From Clostridia bacterium (lineage in GTDB: Bacteria; Bacillota; Clostridia; Oscillospirales; CAG-272): a DNA stretch of 55,341 nucleotides. The stretch covers positions 1 through 55,341 of the forward strand of contig JAFXJH010000094.1 of assembly GCA_017532425.1 (NCBI GenBank), read 5' to 3'. The notes beneath the pieces are model-generated. The model made no database searches and had not been told where the DNA came from. It was given only the letters and a program-made list of their open reading frames with translations. Below are positions 50,388 to 55,341 of this stretch, piece after piece; the stretch's first letter is position 1, and every line of letters begins with the position of its first letter. A program made the position numbers and the translations under genes.

Positions 50388-51209
50388 TCAGAAGCGCGGT
50401 CCACCCGTATATTTACCTATAAAGAATATTCCCACGCCTACGGCTACCATTACAAGAAGCATGATCAGATCTCTTGCCGAATATTTCAGTCTGTTCATCG
50501 AGGTGCGGCCGTTATCTCCGACATAGCATCGACATTCCATAGCCACCGCAAGCTCGTCCGCGCGTCTTATAAGCGAGGCGAAAAGCGGTATGAATATCGG
50601 TATCAGCGCCTTGGCACGTCTCGCGAGCGAGCCGGTCGAGAAATCCGCTCCGCGTGAGCGCTGTGCGCTCATTATTCTGTCGGTCTCCTCAATAAGAGTC
50701 GGAATGAATCTGAGTGCTATCGTCATTATCATAGAAAAATCGTGGACGGGCACCTTTATCTTCTTGAGCGGTGAAAGAAGCTGCTCAAGTCCGTCTGTAA
50801 GTGCTATCGGAGATGTCGTATACGAAAGAAGCACGTTAGTGCCGACTATAAGTATTATTATCCTCAGCGCTATCATAACGGCGTAGGTTATGCCCTCCTC
50901 GTATATTTCTATCTTCCAGAAGGAAAAGAGGAGATTCTCACCCTTTTTCCAGAAAATACTTACTATCGAGGTAAATATAACCACGAAAACTATCGGCTTC
51001 AGCCCCTTGAAAACTATTTTCGGGCTTAGTCTTCCAAGGAAAACAAGTATTACCGAAAAAGCAAGCAGTGCAAGCAGAGCGTAAAGATTATCCGCTATAA
51101 AGACCATAACTATAAACAGTATAGATATTATCAGCTTCATTCTCGGGTCTGTCTTATGGAGTATAGTTTCCCCGGGAAGATACTGACCGAGTGTAACGTC
51201 TCTCAGCAT
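50388..51209 (-). CDS. ecfT: ECF transporter transmembrane subunit EcfT
   Basis: Energy-coupling factor scaffold that joins the two ATPases to exchangeable substrate-binding (S) components for vitamins and metals. The 273 residues have about five to six transmembrane helices and the coupling-helix motifs AQRSRGADF and SLARRAKALIPIFIPLF. The N-terminal LGQYLPGETILHKTDPRMKL is characteristic. Its ATG overlaps the ecfA2 stop by one base and has GGAGGTG upstream. No S-component gene is in the window, so this is a group II (shared) ECF module. Confidence 0.96.
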   Translation of the reverse strand: MLRDVTLGQYLPGETILHKTDPRMKLIISILFIVMVFIADNLYALLALLAFSVILVFLGRLSPKIVFKGLKPIVFVVIFTSIVSIFWKKGENLLFSFWKIEIYEEGITYAVMIALRIIILIVGTNVLLSYTTSPIALTDGLEQLLSPLKKIKVPVHDFSMIMTIALRFIPTLIEETDRIMSAQRSRGADFSTGSLARRAKALIPIFIPLFASLIRRADELAVAMECRCYVGDNGRTSMNRLKYSARDLIMLLVMVAVGVGIFFIGKYTGGPRF

Positions 51210-52072
51210 TATTTCTCACCTCCGCCATAAGTCGAGATGATAGCCTCAAGGGCCTCGTCTACCGTATATATATCGTTTGAAATATTTATTCCCATTTTAT
51301 TCAGACGGCGCACGAGTCTCGTTATCTGCGGAAGCTCAAGGCCTATCTCGCGAAGCTCGTCTTCTCTTGCAAAGACCTCCTGCTTTGTGCCCTGCATTAT
51401 AACTCTTCCGTTTTCGAAAACCACAAGATCGTCCGCATATCTCGCCATATCCTCCATAGAGTGGCTGACGATTATCATAGTCGTTCCCGTAGCCTGTCTG
51501 TATTTTTCAAGTCCGCCGAATATTTCGCGGCGTCCTATCGGATCAAGTCCCGATGCGGGCTCGTCAAGCACCAGAATATCGGGCTTCATTGCGAGTATTC
51601 CCGCAATAGCGACTCTTCTCTTCTGCCCTCCCGATATATCGAAGGGCGATTTTTCAAGAATTTCTTCGCCGAGTCCGACAAATGCCGAGGCTTCTCTGAC
51701 TCTTATTTCTATTTCTTCATCCGAAAGACCCATATTTTTAGGACCGAAAGCGATATCCCTTCTTACCGTATCCTCAAAAAGCTGATACTCGGGATACTGA
51801 AAAACGAGTCCCACGCGGAATGCCGCTTCTCTGCGGAGCTTTTTATTTGAATATATATCGTCATCGCCCACGAGTATCCTGCCGCTATCCGGCTTAACAA
51901 GTCCGTTAAGCATCTGAAGCAGGGTAGACTTTCCCGATCCGGTATGGCCTATTATTCCGGTCAGCTTTCCCATTTCCACGTTCAGTGAAACGTTGTCAAG
52001 TGCCAGCACTCTGAAGGGCGTACCCTCTCCGTAGACGTATGACACGTTCTCAACCGTTATTGCATTTTGCAT
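51209..52072 (-). CDS. ecfA2: ECF transporter ATPase EcfA2
   Basis: One of the two ATPases of the energy-coupling module. The 287 residues contain Walker A GIIGHTGSGKST, the Q-loop VFQYPEYQLFEDTV, signature DISGGQKRRVAIAG, Walker B ILVLDEPASGLDPI and switch His in IIVSHSMED. The C-terminal part (about 220-287) is typical of EcfA proteins. It lies 50 bases after ecfA1 and overlaps ecfT. Together with EcfA1 it hydrolyses ATP to drive uptake. Confidence 0.97.
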   Translation of the reverse strand: MQNAITVENVSYVYGEGTPFRVLALDNVSLNVEMGKLTGIIGHTGSGKSTLLQMLNGLVKPDSGRILVGDDDIYSNKKLRREAAFRVGLVFQYPEYQLFEDTVRRDIAFGPKNMGLSDEEIEIRVREASAFVGLGEEILEKSPFDISGGQKRRVAIAGILAMKPDILVLDEPASGLDPIGRREIFGGLEKYRQATGTTMIIVSHSMEDMARYADDLVVFENGRVIMQGTKQEVFAREDELREIGLELPQITRLVRRLNKMGINISNDIYTVDEALEAIISTYGGGEK

Positions 52073-52122
52073 TTTTACTATTTTTCTCCAAAATTTATCT
52101 TAATCTTATTTTGATCTTATTT

Positions 52123-52983
52123 TCACTTTTTCTTTGACGAAAGAGAAGCGCATATTGCCTGTGCACAGCTTTCCTCGCCTATAATACCGAGCGGAATATC
52201 GAATCCCTTTCCGGCGAGTCTCGCGCAAAGCTCGGTTGCCTGCGGCGCCTCAAGACCGAGCTCTGTTATCGTTTTTATATCCGAAAAGACCTCTTTCGGG
52301 CTTCCTTCAAGGCGTATTCCCACCTCATCGAGCACGATTATACGGTCTGCAAGCTCTGCCTCGTCCATATTATGCGTGATATGGATTATCGTCTTTCCCT
52401 GCTCCTTATTGAGCTTCTGCATTACCGCGCTTATTTCAGCACGGCCGTGCGGGTCAAGCATCGAGGTAGACTCGTCGAATATTATACATTCGGGGTCCAT
52501 AGCGAGCACTCCTGCTATCGCTATTCTCTGCTTTTGACCGCCCGACAGCTTATGCGGAGCGTGACGCGCATATTCGCTCATATCGACCGTGGCAAGTGCC
52601 TCGTCCACTCTTCTGCGTATTTCCGAGCTTTCTATTCCGAGGTTTTCCGGTCCGAACGCAACGTCCTCCTCGACGATAGTCGCAAATATCTGATTATCGG
52701 GATTCTGAAATACCATTCCGACCTTTTTTCTCACCTTAAGAAGAAGCTCGTCGCTCGTATCCTCGGTGATATTTATGCCGTCTATATATATTTCTCCCGA
52801 GCTTGGCACAAGTATCATATTCATCAGCTTTGCAAGAGTCGATTTCCCCGACCCGTTACGTCCGAGTATCGCCACGAATTCACCGCGCTCTACAGACAGG
52901 CTGACGTTATCAAGCACAGTCTTATTTTCCTGAGATTCCTCGTCGTAAGAAAAGCTTACGTTTTTAATTTCAATATATGACAT
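52123..52983 (-). CDS. ecfA1: ECF transporter ATPase EcfA1
   Basis: Second ATPase of the energy-coupling module. The 286 residues start at the ATG with AAAGGA seven bases upstream (a TTG two codons earlier is less likely). Motifs are Walker A ILGRNGSGKSTLAKLM, Q-loop VFQNPDNQIFATIVE, signature KLSGGQKQRIAIAG, Walker B CIIFDESTSMLDPHG and the His of IIHITHNMDE. In the Walker B region the usual LDEAT is DESTS, which is normal for EcfA1. It is preceded by a CPBP protease gene 21 bases upstream. Confidence 0.97.
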   Translation of the reverse strand: MSYIEIKNVSFSYDEESQENKTVLDNVSLSVERGEFVAILGRNGSGKSTLAKLMNMILVPSSGEIYIDGINITEDTSDELLLKVRKKVGMVFQNPDNQIFATIVEEDVAFGPENLGIESSEIRRRVDEALATVDMSEYARHAPHKLSGGQKQRIAIAGVLAMDPECIIFDESTSMLDPHGRAEISAVMQKLNKEQGKTIIHITHNMDEAELADRIIVLDEVGIRLEGSPKEVFSDIKTITELGLEAPQATELCARLAGKGFDIPLGIIGEESCAQAICASLSSKKK

Positions 52984-53004
52984 ACACAAATCCTTTTAAA
53001 ACAG

Positions 53005-54153
53005 TTACAAACTTAAATATACTTCAACGAGAACAGCACAAACGAAGAGTATAAATCCAGCGCTCACAAAAAGCGTCTTGAAGGTCTTACCCTTCGGCAT
53101 CGGCGGATCAGCCTTGAGAATTCCCGCCTTATAGCGCTTTCTATCCTTTATAAGAAATATAAGACCGATCACGGCGATAGTCAAAAACGCTATCATATGA
53201 AGCGAGTAGAGAATTATCGGCAGTATATTATCTATAGCAAAGTCTGTTATAGCCTCGATATATTTATCGGAATCCTCTATCATTTGTATCGCATCAAGTC
53301 GCTCTGTATCCATAAGAGCAAATATGACAGTCGGCACAACTCCGCCGTATATATTTATCACCGAGTGCATCAGTATCGTATGGATGACCTTTCCCGTCCT
53401 GCAGTAGATATATGCAAGCAGAAATCCCAAAAGTGTCGCGTAGAACATCTGCGAGAAATTACCGTGGAAAAGTCCGAAGGTAACACCCGAAAAGAGTATC
53501 GCGGGCATATATCCGAAACGCTTTGTTCTGTCTATTATGACCTTTCTGAATATCAGCTCCTCGACTATCGGCGCAACCACCGCAACGAAGATTATCTGAA
53601 CGAAGAACGCATCCTTATTAAACATTTCGCTGAACGACTGCGAAGGCATCTCGCGCAGGAAATATTTAAAGAAGGTGAAAAATCCCGTAACCGCCGTACC
53701 GACTATATTTCCGACGTACATAAGGCAAAGCGCGCTTATAAACATTCGGATGAATGTCTTTTTATTCATTTTGCTTTCTGTCGGTATCTCGGGCTCATCC
53801 TTCGGAAGTCCTCTTATGAACAGATATCCTATCGGAAATGCGATCGCGTACATAACTACGAAGTTAAGAAGATACGGAAACCACGCTTTTCCGAGCAGCT
53901 CACTCGGAATAAATGCTCCTATCGAAAAAGAAGTTGCAAGTATAACGAAAACCGTTGCAAAAAGTCCGAGCGACAGCAGACCGAAGGTCCTTCTTGCGCT
54001 TTTAAGGTCAAACTTTTTTTCTTCTGTTATTTCATCCGCAATAAATTCATTTTCCGCATATCCGATAATATTTTCCTCGGGCATACCGTTTGAAGTTATA
54101 TCCTTAATATCCTTAATATCCTTAATATCCTTAATATCCTTATTCTCGTCCAT
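53005..54153 (-). CDS. CPBP-family intramembrane glutamic protease with KDI tandem repeat
   Basis: A 382-residue membrane protein with about eight helices and the Abi/CPBP (Rce1-like) active-site motifs: APIVEELIFRK (Glu198-Glu199, Arg203), FGLFHGNFSQ and HSVINIYGG. Such proteases are linked to bacteriocin self-immunity, prenyl-peptide or signal-protein processing; the substrate here is unknown. The cytoplasmic N-terminus starts MDEN and has five KDI units from an in-frame 9-bp tandem repeat. GGAGA precedes the ATG by six bases. The gene stands between the methyltransferase gene (36-base gap) and ecfA1 and is co-transcribed with both. Confidence 0.92.
   Translation of the reverse strand: MDENKDIKDIKDIKDIKDITSNGMPEENIIGYAENEFIADEITEEKKFDLKSARRTFGLLSLGLFATVFVILATSFSIGAFIPSELLGKAWFPYLLNFVVMYAIAFPIGYLFIRGLPKDEPEIPTESKMNKKTFIRMFISALCLMYVGNIVGTAVTGFFTFFKYFLREMPSQSFSEMFNKDAFFVQIIFVAVVAPIVEELIFRKVIIDRTKRFGYMPAILFSGVTFGLFHGNFSQMFYATLLGFLLAYIYCRTGKVIHTILMHSVINIYGGVVPTVIFALMDTERLDAIQMIEDSDKYIEAITDFAIDNILPIILYSLHMIAFLTIAVIGLIFLIKDRKRYKAGILKADPPMPKGKTFKTLFVSAGFILFVCAVLVEVYLSL
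54098..54142 (-). repeat. 9-bp tandem repeat, five units, in the protease gene
   Basis: Five perfect units of the nonamer ATATCCTTA (plus strand), coding Lys-Asp-Ile each time. Changes by whole units keep the frame, so copy number could vary between strains and change the N-terminal length of the protease. Confidence 0.9.
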
Positions 54154-54189
54154 ACGCTATCTCCTTTCCATAAAATACCGAAAGCGTTA

Positions 54190-55068
54190 TCAGTCCTTCA
54201 ACGCCACCCATCGAGCCGCCGCTCCGCAAGGAAGATTCACACCCGAAGCGCTTATCGGAAGCCCAACCTCATCCGCATCGACATGACCGCCGAATCTGCT
54301 CTTCACTGCAAGCGAGAGCACGCATCCCATCGTCGATGCCGAAAGTCCCGTTGTATACGAATTTACAAGCACGAAAAGCGGTTTATCCGAGATAAGATTC
54401 GAGCAAAGCTGTACGAATTCATAAATATTATCCTCAAGCTTCCAGAGCTCTCCGCTCGGGCCTCTTCCGTACGACGGCGGGTCCATTATTATCGCGTCGT
54501 ATTTATTTCCGCGTCTTATCTCGCGCTCAACGAATTTACGGCAATCGTCTACTATATATCTTATCGGCGCATCTGCAAGTCCCGAAAGTGCCGCGTTTTC
54601 CTTTGCCTGCTCTACCATTCCGCGCGACGCGTCAACGTGGCATACCGATGCCCCCGCCGCCGCTGCCGCTATCGTAGCTCCGCCCGTATATGCAAACAGA
54701 TTGAGCAGCTTTATCTTTCTTCCCGAGTTTTTTATAAGGTCGTAGCTCCATTCCCAGTTTACCGCCTGCTCGGGGAAAATTCCCGTATGCTTGAAGCCTG
54801 TCGGGCGCACTACGAATTTCAGCCCGAGATTCTGATACTCTATCTGCCACTTCTCGGGCATCCTTGAGTTATCGTCCCACGCTCCGCCGCCGCTCTTTGA
54901 GCGTGTGTACTTCGCGTCCGCTTTCTTCCACAGCTTATCCGATGCACAGCCCTTCCATATTACCTGCGGGTCGGGTCGCACCAGGCTATAGCTTCCCCAT
55001 CTCTCAAGTCTTTTTCCGCTGTCTGCATCGATCAGCTCATAATCTTTCCATTTATCTGCAATATACAT
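54190..55068 (-). CDS. Class I SAM-dependent rRNA-type methyltransferase (COG1092-like)
   Basis: A 292-residue protein related to RlmI-type large-subunit rRNA methyltransferases but shorter (no N-terminal PUA domain). The core has LLNLFAYTGGATIAAAAAGA, the loop ASVCHVDASRGMVEQAKENA, and the active-site motif AIIMDPPSYGRGPSGELWK; a basic patch TRSKSGGGAWDDN lies near the N-terminus. It probably methylates rRNA or another nucleic acid. AAAGGAAA lies eight bases before the ATG. It is the first visible gene of the long minus-strand train. Confidence 0.88.
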   Translation of the reverse strand: MYIADKWKDYELIDADSGKRLERWGSYSLVRPDPQVIWKGCASDKLWKKADAKYTRSKSGGGAWDDNSRMPEKWQIEYQNLGLKFVVRPTGFKHTGIFPEQAVNWEWSYDLIKNSGRKIKLLNLFAYTGGATIAAAAAGASVCHVDASRGMVEQAKENAALSGLADAPIRYIVDDCRKFVEREIRRGNKYDAIIMDPPSYGRGPSGELWKLEDNIYEFVQLCSNLISDKPLFVLVNSYTTGLSASTMGCVLSLAVKSRFGGHVDADEVGLPISASGVNLPCGAAARWVALKD

Positions 55069-55086
55069 TTTATATTTCCTTTCTCC

Positions 55087-55341
55087 TTAGGGCTCTGCCC
55101 TAAGAACCCGCCAAAGGCTCTGCCTTTGGAATCCGCTTAGAAACTTTTTGGAAAAAGTTTCTAAGAACTTCAAAAACTTTTCTAAAACGAGAAAAACAAA
55201 AATCAAGGGTGTGCAGACCTGCCAAGCGATGCGAAGCATCGGTTTGGGCTCTGCCCTAAGAACCCGCCAAAGCCTCTGCCTTTGGAATCCGCTTAGAAAC
55301 TTTTTGAAAAAAGTTTCTAAGAACTTCAAAAACTTTTCTAA
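55087..55341. repeat. Foldback intergenic repeat, locus 5 (tandem-duplicated, runs off window)
   Basis: Two near-identical direct copies 156 bases apart (from about 55090 and from about 55246 to the window end). Each has the hairpins TTAGGGctctgCCCTAA and CCAAAGgctctgCCTTTGG, the stem TTAGAAACTTT/AAAGTTTCTAA and the core CTTCAAAAACTTTTCTAA. The linker contains TGCCAAGCGATGC, as in locus 4. The whole 273-base stretch left of the window end is made of this repeat and contains no gene. Confidence 0.8.

Noticed and set aside
54098..54142. Short tandem repeat as phase-variation switch
   Set aside because: The unit is 9 bp, so gain or loss keeps the frame and cannot turn the protease gene off.

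Overview
The window looks like a chromosomal segment of a low-to-middle GC Gram-positive anaerobe, most likely a gut member of the Clostridia (Oscillospiraceae/Ruminococcaceae-like). Supporting signs are an ecfA1-ecfA2-ecfT-truA cluster, ClpE, rubrerythrin, an iron-sulfur L-serine dehydratase, Na+-translocating decarboxylase subunits, strong AGGAGG-type ribosome binding sites and many short structured intergenic repeats. I saw no rRNA, tRNA, transposase, phage gene or CRISPR array. Taxonomy is inferred from gene content only.

Layout, left to right. (1) 1-5.2 kb: 3' end of a serpin gene, a DUF11-type protein, a zinc-ribbon membrane protein with a YwlG-type protein, an XRE/TPR regulator and rubrerythrin. 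(2) 5.3-8.8 kb: a YhaO/YhaN (SbcD/SbcC-like) nuclease pair. (3) 8.8-11.2 kb: an AraC regulator divergent from a GH4 alpha-galactosidase. (4) 11.2-13.6 kb: an acidic membrane-anchored secreted protein, a methyltransferase and a polytopic membrane protein. (5) 13.7-17.7 kb: a plus-strand operon with a near-consensus promoter, coding for a CrtO-like acyltransferase, a GT28/MGDG-synthase-type glycosyltransferase, a PAP2 protein and a COG2509 FAD protein. It is probably a membrane glycolipid locus. (6) 18-28.4 kb: two large LamG plus calcineurin-like phosphoesterase surface proteins flank OadB/OadG, an ArsB/NhaD-type permease and a KDPG aldolase/GH39 pair. (7) 28.4-36.3 kb: MazG-like and PcrA/UvrD helicase on the minus strand, then a large SLH/FIVAR surface protein and L-serine dehydratase on the plus strand. 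(8) 36.8-42.2 kb: the MoxR-DUF58-TgpA-type transglutaminase operon. (9) 42.4-55.1 kb: a minus-strand gene train (rRNA-type methyltransferase, CPBP protease, EcfA1, EcfA2, EcfT, TruA, DUF5711-like, CvpA, ClpE, P-type ATPase homologue) with gaps of about 60 bases or less and several overlaps.

Most unusual items. First, the full-length P-type ATPase homologue behind clpE has lost every catalytic motif: the phosphorylated Asp of DKTGT, TGES, GDGxND, KGA and PEGL. It looks like a conserved pseudoenzyme. Second, two copies of a structured element (about 801-890 and 23659-23747) share an identical 18-nt loop, while their long stems differ by compensatory changes, which suggests an uncharacterised RNA or DNA structure. 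One copy is followed by its own plus-strand terminator without any ORF. Third, a family of foldback repeats built from hairpin modules occupies five intergenic regions, with changing stem sequence and preserved pairing.
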